Part shown: positions 8,011 to 15,619 of the stretch, one piece after another
Layout of the letters: the number at the start of each line of letters is the position of its first letter
How positions within the stretch are numbered: position 1 is the stretch's first letter
From: CAYMEK01 sp964389305
GTDB taxonomy: Bacteria; Spirochaetota; Spirochaetia; SZUA-6; DRHE01
Assembly: GCA_964389305.1 (NCBI GenBank)
Contig: CAYMEK010000005.1
Location: 27,637 to 91,636, forward strand
Direction of reading: 5' to 3'
Length of the DNA stretch: 64,000 nucleotides
Translations under genes and position numbers: made by a program
The notes under the pieces: model-generated
Databases searched by the model: none
The model's input: only the letters and a program-made list of their open reading frames with translations
What the model was told of the DNA's origin: nothing

Positions 8011-9231
8011 ATGGCAAAGAAAGGTGGAACAGTAACTGTTACCACGCTGGTTATTACGGCTGTCGTCGTAGCGGTAGTCGTAGGTGTATTGGTGTACTTT
8101 CTCGCTCCCAAGGGCGTTTCGCAGGCCGAGTTTGACAGGCTGAAGAGCGACTACGATGCCCTGATGGAGCAGAAAGAGGCTGCGGTCGGGCAAAGGTACG
8201 ACCTGAACAAGGACACGGCGTTCGAAATCGCCATGGAAAAACACGCCTGGCTCGAATGGTGGAACAACGCACCGACCATCTGGCAGTACAGGAAGGACCC
8301 GCCCTTTAAAGTGGGCTACATCACCAGTTGGCGCGGCAATCCCTGGCAGGAAGTGAACATCGCCGAGTTCAAGAGAGAAGTCGAAAGATCTCCGCTGATT
8401 ACCGAGTATGTTCACATGGACGCCGCTGGATCGGTAGATACCGAGATCAACAACCTCAAGGACATGTTCACCATGTGGAAGGCCGGCGACCTGGATGGGA
8501 TCATTGTCGATCCATTGGACCCCTTGGCTCTTAATGATACCATCGCGGAGATATACGACGCAGGCTGTCCGATCATACTGTTCAATGACTCGGCGGATAC
8601 CACGAAATACAACTGCTATATCGGCAACGATCCCTGGACCTTCGGGACCCTCAGCGCCGAGTGGTTGGCCAAAGAGCTGGACTACAAGGGCAAGATCCTG
8701 TTTTTCAGGGGCTTGAAGGGCTATCCGATCGATACGGGAAGGAGCGGCGGCGGCCTGGCGGTTCTCGAGAATTATCCGGATATCGAAATCGCCGCCATCG
8801 AGTATGCCGACTGGTCATACGACAAGGCCAAAAAGAAGTTCACCGACATGGTCGCTGCGCATCCGGAGTTCGACGGCATCTACTCGGTGGGCGGACAGAT
8901 GTCTCTGGCGATCATCGACGCCATGGTGGAGTTGGGCATGGACCCCGGCAAATACCCGCATGCCTCGGAGGACCAGAATGGATTCCTGCAGAAGTGCATA
9001 GAGTACAATATCCCGGCCTATGCATCGTGCCATCCCTCCATTTGCAGCGCCATCTCGGTCGATCTCATGGAAATGATTCTTCAGGGCTACCCTGTGCCCC
9101 GCATGTATTTCTATCCGACCCCGGGTATTCCCAAGGAGCAATTCAAGGACTTCGCCCGACCGAATGCGCCGGACGGTATCTTCGTGTTCACTCCGTTGCC
9201 CGACAAAGTCCTGAACGAGGTAGTCAAATAA
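8011..9231 (+). CDS. Sugar-binding protein of a ribose-type ABC importer, membrane-anchored
   Basis: The C-terminal ~320 residues are a type-1 periplasmic binding protein fold of the RbsB/Peripla_BP_4 group, starting PPFKVGYITSWRGNPW and including LDGIIVDPLDP and EFDGIYSVGGQMS. The N-terminus is unusual: after MAKKGG there is one long hydrophobic helix (about residues 10-32) without a cleavage site or lipobox, followed by a charged heptad-like stretch (about 36-58). This predicts an uncleaved anchor and a short coiled-coil stalk in place of a free or lipid-anchored receptor. AAGGAGGATC precedes the ATG. The gene is flanked by stem-loops on both sides, and the ATPase and two permeases follow in order. 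Confidence 0.85.
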   Translation: MAKKGGTVTVTTLVITAVVVAVVVGVLVYFLAPKGVSQAEFDRLKSDYDALMEQKEAAVGQRYDLNKDTAFEIAMEKHAWLEWWNNAPTIWQYRKDPPFKVGYITSWRGNPWQEVNIAEFKREVERSPLITEYVHMDAAGSVDTEINNLKDMFTMWKAGDLDGIIVDPLDPLALNDTIAEIYDAGCPIILFNDSADTTKYNCYIGNDPWTFGTLSAEWLAKELDYKGKILFFRGLKGYPIDTGRSGGGLAVLENYPDIEIAAIEYADWSYDKAKKKFTDMVAAHPEFDGIYSVGGQMSLAIIDAMVELGMDPGKYPHASEDQNGFLQKCIEYNIPAYASCHPSICSAISVDLMEMILQGYPVPRMYFYPTPGIPKEQFKDFARPNAPDGIFVFTPLPDKVLNEVVK

Positions 9232-9237
9232 GAAAGA

Positions 9238-9266
9238 GGCGGTACCCGTGTTCCGCGGGTACCGCC
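9238..9266 (+). promoter_or_regulatory. Perfect 11-bp hairpin between binding-protein and ATPase genes
   Basis: GGCGGTACCCG at 9238-9248 pairs exactly with CGGGTACCGCC at 9256-9266 around a 7-base loop. No T-tract follows. Such intercistronic hairpins after binding-protein genes commonly protect the upstream message or reduce read-through, giving more binding protein than ATPase and permease. This role is inferred from position. Confidence 0.6.
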
Positions 9267-9319
9267 ATCATTCTGTTCAAAACAGCAAAGCGAACATTCG
9301 TCAAAGGGGATTCCAATAC

Positions 9320-10843
9320 ATGGACGGCGTCCTGAGCGTCGAATCGTTGAAGAAAAGTTTTCCCGGTGTATACGTGCTGAAAGGAATCTCGTTTTCCCTG
9401 GAGAAGGGCAAGATCTATGGCCTGGTAGGGGAGAACGGTGCGGGCAAATCCACGCTGGTTAAGATACTCATGGGGCTGCACCAACCCGACAGCGGCACCA
9501 TCACGATCAATGACGAACAGGCATCCATTAAGAATCCCATCCAGGCCCGACAGCAGTACAAGCTGGACGCCGTGTTCCAGGAGCACGCCCTGATTTCTCA
9601 ACTCTGCGTGGCCGAAAATCTCTTCCTGGACCGGCTCGATGATTTCTACCGCTACGGCCTGCTGAACAGGAGAGCGTTGCACGCCCAGGCAAGGGAGGTC
9701 ATGAAGAAAGTCGACTTCTCTATCGACGTTGCCGCCCCGGCCGGCGACCTCCAGGAAGGCGAAAAAAGCCTGGTCGAGCTGGCCAAAGCCCTGGAACGCG
9801 ATCCGGAGGTGCTCATACTGGACGAAATGACCGCGGCGCTCACCAGCCAGGTGGTGAAAGATCTTTTTCGCATCATGCTCGCCCTCAAAGATCAGGGAAA
9901 GACGCTCATCTTCATTTCCCACCGGTTGGAAGAAGTCCTGCAGATATGTGACGAAATCATCGTCTTGAAAGACGGCAATCTCGAGGGGATCTTAAAAACA
10001 GAGGAGAACGGCAGCCTGCCCGCAACACGAAAGAAGATAATCGGCATGATGACCGGCACCGAGAAAGGGCTCGACTTTCCGCCGAAAGCCGGTCCTCCGG
10101 CCGGAGCCGAAGTAGTGCTTTCGATTAGAGGTATCTGCGGCAAATCTCTGAAAAACGTGACTCTGGAGGTGCGGAAGGGAGAGATCGTAGCCCTGGCCGG
10201 TTTACGGGGACAGGGACAGAGCAGCCTACTGCGAGCCATCACGGGATTGGTGTTCCGCTCGCAGGGGAGCGTAGAGATGTTCGGAACGGCGGTGAGCATC
10301 GACAGCCCGAGGCAAGCCATGAAAAACGGGATCTTCTTCGTTTCCGACCGCAGGGATCAGGAAGAACTGTGGCTTGCTCACGATGTCTGGCTGAACATGT
10401 CTCTGGCCAGCGTGAGCTCGCGGTCGAGACTCGGCGTTATCTCCAGATCGAGAGATCGAAAAACCGTCGAGGATATGGTGGCTCGATTGAGAATCGCTAC
10501 CCCGAACGTGGCCAAGATAGTGCGGCAACTCAGCGGCGGGAACCGACAGAAAGTCGTGCTCGGAAAATATCTCCTGGCAAATCCCAAGATCCTGCTGCTG
10601 GATCAACCCACGTTGGGTCTGGACGTTGGAGCCAAAGTCGAAATATACAATCTACTGCGCAAGCTCGCCGCCTCTGGAATCCCGACACTCACCGTGCTTA
10701 CGGACCTCGAGGAAGTAATCAACCTCCCGGACAGGATTCTGGTTATGCATGAGGGGGAGATCGTCAGGGAGTTCAGCGGAATGGACATCAACGAGGAAGA
10801 GCTGCTGGACTCGTACTACGGCGGAAGGGAATCGGCACTATGA
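9320..10843 (+). CDS. Double-domain ABC ATPase, RbsA/MglA type
   Basis: Two ABC domains in one 507-residue chain. Domain 1 has Walker A GENGAGKST, a degenerate signature LQEGEKSLVEL, Walker B LILDEMTAAL and the switch ISHRLEEV. Domain 2 has the relaxed Walker A GLRGQGQSS usual for this family, signature LSGGNRQKVVLGK and Walker B LLLDQPTLGLD, where the catalytic Glu is Gln, and it lacks the switch His. Only the first site looks fully hydrolytic. The ATG at 9320, after AAAGGGG, is chosen over an in-frame upstream start that would fall inside the hairpin. It energises the two permeases that follow with ATGA overlaps. Confidence 0.9.
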   Translation: MDGVLSVESLKKSFPGVYVLKGISFSLEKGKIYGLVGENGAGKSTLVKILMGLHQPDSGTITINDEQASIKNPIQARQQYKLDAVFQEHALISQLCVAENLFLDRLDDFYRYGLLNRRALHAQAREVMKKVDFSIDVAAPAGDLQEGEKSLVELAKALERDPEVLILDEMTAALTSQVVKDLFRIMLALKDQGKTLIFISHRLEEVLQICDEIIVLKDGNLEGILKTEENGSLPATRKKIIGMMTGTEKGLDFPPKAGPPAGAEVVLSIRGICGKSLKNVTLEVRKGEIVALAGLRGQGQSSLLRAITGLVFRSQGSVEMFGTAVSIDSPRQAMKNGIFFVSDRRDQEELWLAHDVWLNMSLASVSSRSRLGVISRSRDRKTVEDMVARLRIATPNVAKIVRQLSGGNRQKVVLGKYLLANPKILLLDQPTLGLDVGAKVEIYNLLRKLAASGIPTLTVLTDLEEVINLPDRILVMHEGEIVREFSGMDINEEELLDSYYGGRESAL

Positions 10844-11790
10844 AGCCAACAACTAGAATAAAAAAAGCCCTGGGGAAAGGGTACATCTATGTCGTCCTGA
10901 TCCTCTTGTGGCTGGCAGCCTCCGCCGTCTCCCCCTACTTCCGAACCCTGTCGACCTTTTCCAACATCATAGTGAGTGCGGTGCCCATCGCTCTGATCGG
11001 ACTGGCGCAGACCTTTGTGGTCCTCAGCCAGGGATTTGACCTGTCGGTAGGGGCAGTCGCGAGCCTGGCTACCGCAATTGCCTCGGTGACCATGCAGGAG
11101 GGCCTGCTGCCGGCCTTCCTCCTGGTGCTGATTGCCGCCCTGGTGGTAGGCCTGGTGAATGGATTGGGAATCACCAGGCTCAACATCAATCCCTTTATCA
11201 TGACCTTGAGCATGATGTTCTTGCTCACCGGTATCAACCTGCTGATCAGGCCGAGCCCTGGCGGCTACATTCCCGAAGGGTACAAGCAGTTTCTCCTCTA
11301 TCATGTAGGTGACTTCCCGTTGGTTCCTTTCTGTATTCTGGCGGCTACGGCGCTGGTCGGGATCACCGTTCTCCAGAAGAGGAAATTTGGCAGGGAAGTC
11401 TATGCCGTGGGAGGAGATGCCGGCAATGCCCGGATGTCCGGTGTCAAGGTCGAAGCCACCAGGGTCAAGGTGTATATCGTGAGCGCGGTTGCCTCGGCAC
11501 TGGCCGGGCTCTTCATCGCCGCCCGCATCGGCAGCGGCAACGCCGAAGCGGGAGCCCCCTATCTGTTCGACTCCTTCACCACGGTTTTTATGGGTGGAAC
11601 GCTGGTCACGGGAGGGGTCGGGGGGTACAGCGGAACCCTGGCTGCTTCGTTGATCATCGCCTCGGTCGGACGCGTGCTGCAATTCCTCGGCATCACCATC
11701 TGGTATCATTTCATAGTCAAAGGCGTCCTGCTGGCCAGCGTGGCCGGCGTTCAGCTCTACCTGGTAACAAAGGCACGGGAACGGCAATGA
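10840..11790 (+). CDS. ABC sugar permease 1, RbsC/BPD_transp_2 type
   Basis: A 316-residue inner-membrane protein with about eight to ten hydrophobic helices and the conserved loop GGTLVTGGVGGYSGT near the C-terminus, typical of RbsC/LsrC permeases. QGFDLSVGAVASLA is the equivalent of the family's DLSVG motif. It starts inside the ATPase stop (ATGA), so translation is coupled, and it ends in the same kind of overlap with the next permease. It should pair with the second permease as a heterodimeric channel, unlike the homodimeric RbsC. Confidence 0.9.
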   Translation: MKPTTRIKKALGKGYIYVVLILLWLAASAVSPYFRTLSTFSNIIVSAVPIALIGLAQTFVVLSQGFDLSVGAVASLATAIASVTMQEGLLPAFLLVLIAALVVGLVNGLGITRLNINPFIMTLSMMFLLTGINLLIRPSPGGYIPEGYKQFLLYHVGDFPLVPFCILAATALVGITVLQKRKFGREVYAVGGDAGNARMSGVKVEATRVKVYIVSAVASALAGLFIAARIGSGNAEAGAPYLFDSFTTVFMGGTLVTGGVGGYSGTLAASLIIASVGRVLQFLGITIWYHFIVKGVLLASVAGVQLYLVTKARERQ

Positions 11791-12749
11791 AGAAAACCGT
11801 ACAGGTTCCTCCGAATATGGCGCAACCGCTCATCATGATCCTGGCCCTGGCGGTAATCATGGCGATAGCCGGGGTCCTGACTCCCGGATTCCTGACCTTC
11901 CGGCATATCTCTACGGTCCTGTACTGCAACACCATGCTCGGGATCCTGGCGCTGGCGCAAACGCTGGTTCTGCTTTCCGGCGGGATCGACATGTCGATCG
12001 GCTCGATCTATTGGATCACCATCATGACCGGAGCAATGCTCATGGCGGAGGGCAGCTTTGTCCTGCCCGCCGTTTTCTGTATCGCCCTCGGCGTTATGAT
12101 CGGTCTGGTCAATGGAGTCGGAATATCGGTATTTAAAATCCCCCCCGTGGTGATGACCCTGGCCATGATGGTAATTCTGACCGGCGTCCTCTATGTAACA
12201 ACGGGCGGTGGAGGACGGGGAAGGGCGGCGCCGGTGCTCATTGAGCTGAGCACGGGCAGGGTGGCCGGAATCGCCATCATCACGATTGTCTGGATAGCTC
12301 TTAGTGTGCTCTTTTTCCTCATCCTGCGCCATACCTCTTTCGGCTGGAAGGTACGCGCCTTGGGCTGCAATCTGACCGCCTGCCATCTCTCCGGCATTCG
12401 CTATCTAAGGGTTCAAAGCTGCGTGTATATGCTCAGCGGTTTACTGGCGGCGGTAGCGGGATTGTTCTATCTCGGCTGGGCTAGAACACCCTACCCGACC
12501 TTTCAGAGCGGAGCCGGGGTCGGGGCCGACCTGTCCCTGCAGTCGATCGCCGCCGTCATCATCGGGGGTACGCTGTTCACCGGTGGGCGGGGAGGGGTGG
12601 AAAGAACTTTCCTCGGCGTTCTGGTTGTGTCCGTGCTTTTCAGCATTTTGAGCATGCTGGGATTGGGCGTGGAATGGCAGATCATACTGAACGGTCTGAT
12701 CATCCTTACGATCGTCGGCATCTATAGCCGCCTGCAAAACAATCTCTAG
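11787..12749 (+). CDS. ABC sugar permease 2, RbsC/BPD_transp_2 type
   Basis: A 320-residue polytopic membrane protein of the same family as the preceding permease, with LSGGIDMSIGS and GGTLFTGGRGGVERT as family motifs. It overlaps the preceding stop by four bases. It closes the importer operon: its TAG and the iorB TAG on the other strand share the palindrome CTAG, so the two convergent genes end in an overlap of four bases and there is no space for a dedicated terminator. Substrate specificity lies in the binding protein and is unknown. Confidence 0.9.
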   Translation: MKKTVQVPPNMAQPLIMILALAVIMAIAGVLTPGFLTFRHISTVLYCNTMLGILALAQTLVLLSGGIDMSIGSIYWITIMTGAMLMAEGSFVLPAVFCIALGVMIGLVNGVGISVFKIPPVVMTLAMMVILTGVLYVTTGGGGRGRAAPVLIELSTGRVAGIAIITIVWIALSVLFFLILRHTSFGWKVRALGCNLTACHLSGIRYLRVQSCVYMLSGLLAAVAGLFYLGWARTPYPTFQSGAGVGADLSLQSIAAVIIGGTLFTGGRGGVERTFLGVLVVSVLFSILSMLGLGVEWQIILNGLIILTIVGIYSRLQNNL

Positions 12750-13327
12750 CCCGCCGAGCCGCTAACCTGTCTTCCCAGCCGGAAGGCCTCGAGGTTCCTC
12801 TGCACCACGTTTTTTCCTTTGCGAGCGAAAAAATCTTCGATGGCTGCGACCAGGCTCTCCTGCTTTACCGGCAGGTAGCCGGCCGCCGCGCCCACCATGA
12901 CCATGTTGGTGCAGCGGCTCGAGCCGGCCTGGCGGGCCAGCGCGGAAGCTTCGATCAGGCGGGCTCGGGGCAGGGCGCGTATCGCGGAGTAGATCTTCTC
13001 CGGCTGCGGATAGTCGGATATGTTCTCCAGCGGATCGGCGGAGCTTACCAGCACTCCCCGGGCTTCCAGGTAGGAAAGGTAGCGCAGCGCCTCGAGGGGC
13101 TCCATACTCAGCACCATCTGGGCGCTTGCCTGGCCGATCAGATCGCTGACAATGAGGCGGTCCGAGAGGCGCAGGTGCGCCTGGACCGCTCCTCCCCTCT
13201 GGGCCATGCCGTGCACCTCCGACTGGCGCACCTTCAGGCCATCGCTCATAGCTCCCAGGGCGATGATCGCTGCCACGGACAGCACCCCCTGTCCTCCCAC
13301 TCCGGCCAGAATCAGGTCGTACTTCAC
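12746..13327 (-). CDS. iorB: Indolepyruvate ferredoxin oxidoreductase, beta subunit
   Basis: A 193-residue gamma-type domain of 2-oxoacid:ferredoxin oxidoreductases, beginning KYDLILAGVGGQGVLS, followed by the conserved SEVHGMAQRGGAVQAHLR. With IorA it decarboxylates aryl-pyruvates (indolepyruvate, phenylpyruvate) to the aryl-acetyl-CoA and reduces ferredoxin. The true start is the GTG at 13327, which overlaps the iorA stop (GTGA); a much longer in-frame opening upstream is only the shadow of iorA. Coupled translation with iorA is clear. It could equally run in the synthetic direction for aromatic amino acids, as proposed in some anaerobes. Confidence 0.92.
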   Translation of the reverse strand: MKYDLILAGVGGQGVLSVAAIIALGAMSDGLKVRQSEVHGMAQRGGAVQAHLRLSDRLIVSDLIGQASAQMVLSMEPLEALRYLSYLEARGVLVSSADPLENISDYPQPEKIYSAIRALPRARLIEASALARQAGSSRCTNMVMVGAAAGYLPVKQESLVAAIEDFFARKGKNVVQRNLEAFRLGRQVSGSAG

Positions 13328-14946
13328 CGCAGCGCCTCCTGTTTCTTCCTTTTCTTGAGGGTCTGGATGCAGTCCCGGAGGGCGATGATCACCGAGACCC
13401 CCTCGTGCTCCATCTCGCTCTTGATGACCGCGGCGTTCTCCTCGGTGTGTTTGCGCAGCGGCACGACCAGCCTGACATGCTCCCGCTCCACGCCCAGCCC
13501 CAGTACCAGCCGCTCCAGCCGGGAAGAGCTCAAGATAGTCTGCTGCCCCCCGGTCATGGCCGTGGTGCTGTTGTCCAGGATGATCAGGGTCAGGTTGGCG
13601 CCGGAGGACACGGCGTCGACCAGGGGAGAGATCCCCGAGTGCAGGAAGGTGCTGTCCCCGATGACGGCCACCACGGGATGAAAGCCGGCCTGGGCCGCTC
13701 CCTTGGCCATGCCCACCGAAGCGCCCATGCAGAGGCAGGTCTCGATGGCCTGGTGAGGGGGCAGGTAGCCCAGAGTGTAGCAGCCGATGTCTGAGGTAAC
13801 CAGCTTCCGCTCGCTGGATGCCAGGGCCAGGTTCAGGGCGTCGAAGCTGTCCCGGTGCGGGCAACCGGCACAGAGCTGGGGAGGCCGTCCGGGAACAGGC
13901 AGGAGGGAAGCAACCGGTCCGGGTGCTTCTATCCCCCGCTTGGGCTCGAGGCCCAGGATGCCCCGCACATTGTCCGGGGTCAGCTCCCCCGTTCGAGGCA
14001 GCCGGCCGTCTTCCTTGCCGGAGATCTCCACCGGGGCAGGCAGGATTCCCCTTAAAAGCCTCTCCACGAAGGGAAACCCCTCCTCGATCACCACGATCCT
14101 TTTAACCGTTTCTGCCAGGCGCCGCACCTTGGCGGCCGGGATCGGGTAGACGCTGATGTGCAGATGCGAAGGCTTTACCGGGAGCTCCTCCCTGCTCTCC
14201 ATGTAGTAGTTCCAGCCCAGGCCGGCGGTGATAACGCCGAACTCGCCGAAATCCTCGTTCAGCTCCAGGGTGTTGTGCGGCGAGCTCTCCGAGTAGGCCA
14301 GGAACTCCCCCTGCCTCTCCAGGAGCCGGGCCCAGAGCTTGCGGGCGGTCACCGGAAGCAGCATCCAGCCTGCCCTGTCGCCGGATTTCTCCAGACGGTT
14401 CTGAGCACGTCGCTCTCCTGTGTTGACCACCGCCCGGGAGTGGGCGATCCTGGTGGTCAGCCTCACCATCACCGGAATCTGGAAGCGCTCGGAAAGCTCG
14501 AAGGCCTCGCGGGTCATCTCGTACACTTCCTGCTGGTCTCTTGGCTCCAGGCAGACGACCCGGGCGAAATCGGCGTAGAAACGGCTGTCCTGCTCGTTCT
14601 GGGACGAATGCATACCCGGGTCATCGGCCACGGCCAGGACCAGCCCGCCGTGGATGGCCAGCAGCGCCGAGTTGATGAACGGATCGGCGGCCACGTTCAG
14701 ACCCACGTGCTTCATGCTGACCAGAGCCCTTCTGCCCACCAGGGAAACCCCCACCGCCGTCTCGTAGGCCGTCTTCTCGTTCGAGCACCATTCGGCCGTG
14801 AAGTCCCCGTACTTCGGGGCGGCGGCCTGCAGGTATTCCATGATTTCCGAAGAGGGCGTGCCTGGATAGGCGTAGGCTGCCGTGATCCCCGCGTCGATTG
14901 CCCCCATGGCCAGGGCTTCGTCTCCCAAAAGGACCATCTCAGGCAT
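13324..14946 (-). CDS. iorA: Indolepyruvate ferredoxin oxidoreductase, alpha subunit lacking ferredoxin domain
   Basis: A 540-residue IorA homologue. The pyrimidine-binding half starts MPEMVLLGDEALAMGAI and has YPGTPSSEIMEYL; the thiamine-diphosphate half has LCAGCPHRDSFDAL and IGDSTFLHSGI. Known IorA proteins end in a ferredoxin-like domain with two [4Fe-4S] clusters. Here the chain stops at DCIQTLKKRKKQEALR with no Cys-rich tail, and iorB begins in the overlap, so there is no room for one. Electrons must leave by another route, perhaps a separate ferredoxin. The ATG at 14946 follows AAGGAG with six bases spacing; a TTG two codons earlier is less likely. The gene is divergent from an Lrp-type regulator. 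Confidence 0.92.
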   Translation of the reverse strand: MPEMVLLGDEALAMGAIDAGITAAYAYPGTPSSEIMEYLQAAAPKYGDFTAEWCSNEKTAYETAVGVSLVGRRALVSMKHVGLNVAADPFINSALLAIHGGLVLAVADDPGMHSSQNEQDSRFYADFARVVCLEPRDQQEVYEMTREAFELSERFQIPVMVRLTTRIAHSRAVVNTGERRAQNRLEKSGDRAGWMLLPVTARKLWARLLERQGEFLAYSESSPHNTLELNEDFGEFGVITAGLGWNYYMESREELPVKPSHLHISVYPIPAAKVRRLAETVKRIVVIEEGFPFVERLLRGILPAPVEISGKEDGRLPRTGELTPDNVRGILGLEPKRGIEAPGPVASLLPVPGRPPQLCAGCPHRDSFDALNLALASSERKLVTSDIGCYTLGYLPPHQAIETCLCMGASVGMAKGAAQAGFHPVVAVIGDSTFLHSGISPLVDAVSSGANLTLIILDNSTTAMTGGQQTILSSSRLERLVLGLGVEREHVRLVVPLRKHTEENAAVIKSEMEHEGVSVIIALRDCIQTLKKRKKQEALR

Positions 14947-15033
14947 GAACAACTCCTTCGCCTTCTAAATCTTCGACTCTCGCATCATACATGCTCTATC
15001 CGTAGGAATCAATACGCAAACTCCAGCGATTTA

Positions 15034-15084
15034 CTAATCTTATTAGAGTTCCTGGCTTGTTTAATAAATATTATTTGTTATAAT
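15034..15084 (+). promoter_or_regulatory. Promoter of the Lrp-type gene with adjacent inverted repeat
   Basis: TTGTTT (15057-15062), a 16-base spacer and a perfect TATAAT (15079-15084) form a sigma70-type promoter reading toward the Lrp gene. Just upstream, CTAAT-CTT-ATTAG (15034-15046) is a short inverted repeat, and the whole 14947-15118 interval is AT-rich. It separates divergent iorAB and the regulator, so it is the natural place for Lrp/AsnC binding. Confidence 0.55.
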
Positions 15085-15118
15085 TGATAATTATACGACT
15101 TATATCCGGAGATATCCG

Positions 15119-15619
15119 ATGAAGCAAATTGACAGGACCAATCGCAGAATTCTCAACATCCTGCAGGCCAAGGGCTCGATCACCAACGCCGAGCTGGCCG
15201 GCCTGATCGGGCTCGCCCCCGCGACCGTGTTCGAAAGGGTGAAAAAGCTGGAGAGGAGCGGGATCATCCGCAACTACGTGGCCCTGGTGGACCCGGAGAA
15301 GATCGGCAAGAGCATCATCGCCTTCGTCTTCATTACCATGAACGAGTACACCCAGCAGACGATCCGGCATCTGTCCGAAGAGATCAGCAAAATGCCCGAA
15401 GTGCTGGAGTGCTACCGGCTGGCCGGAGACAAGGATTATCTTCTCAAGGTCGTGGCCGACGACATCCCCGCCTACGACGCTTTCGTATTCGACCGGCTGG
15501 CCCGCCTCCAGAAAGTCGGCAAGTTCAGCAGCATGTTCGCTCTGTCCACGGTGAAGCATCAGACCAAGATCGAGCTGGATGAGGGAACCGAGGCCGGCGA
15601 TAATCCTTCCCGGGCATAG
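15119..15619 (+). CDS. Lrp/AsnC-family transcriptional regulator
   Basis: The 166-residue protein begins with the AsnC-type helix-turn-helix (MKQIDRTNRRILNILQ, then SITNAELAGLIG and PATVFERVKKLE) and continues with the RAM ligand-binding domain (VLECYRLAGDKDYLLKV). Members bind amino acids and act on neighbouring amino-acid genes. Divergence from iorAB makes control of that operon likely, perhaps in response to an aromatic or branched amino acid. Its last 61 bases overlap the end of the ATP-grasp gene on the opposite strand, an unusually long convergent overlap. Confidence 0.9.
   Translation: MKQIDRTNRRILNILQAKGSITNAELAGLIGLAPATVFERVKKLERSGIIRNYVALVDPEKIGKSIIAFVFITMNEYTQQTIRHLSEEISKMPEVLECYRLAGDKDYLLKVVADDIPAYDAFVFDRLARLQKVGKFSSMFALSTVKHQTKIELDEGTEAGDNPSRA

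Noticed and set aside
10816..12386. Long minus-strand frames opposite the two permease genes
   Set aside because: His/Gln/Asp-rich translations typical of antisense reading of membrane-protein genes.
13328..13864. N-terminal extension of iorB into the iorA region
   Set aside because: The extra ~180 codons are the alternate frame of iorA; the GTG in the GTGA overlap is the expected start.
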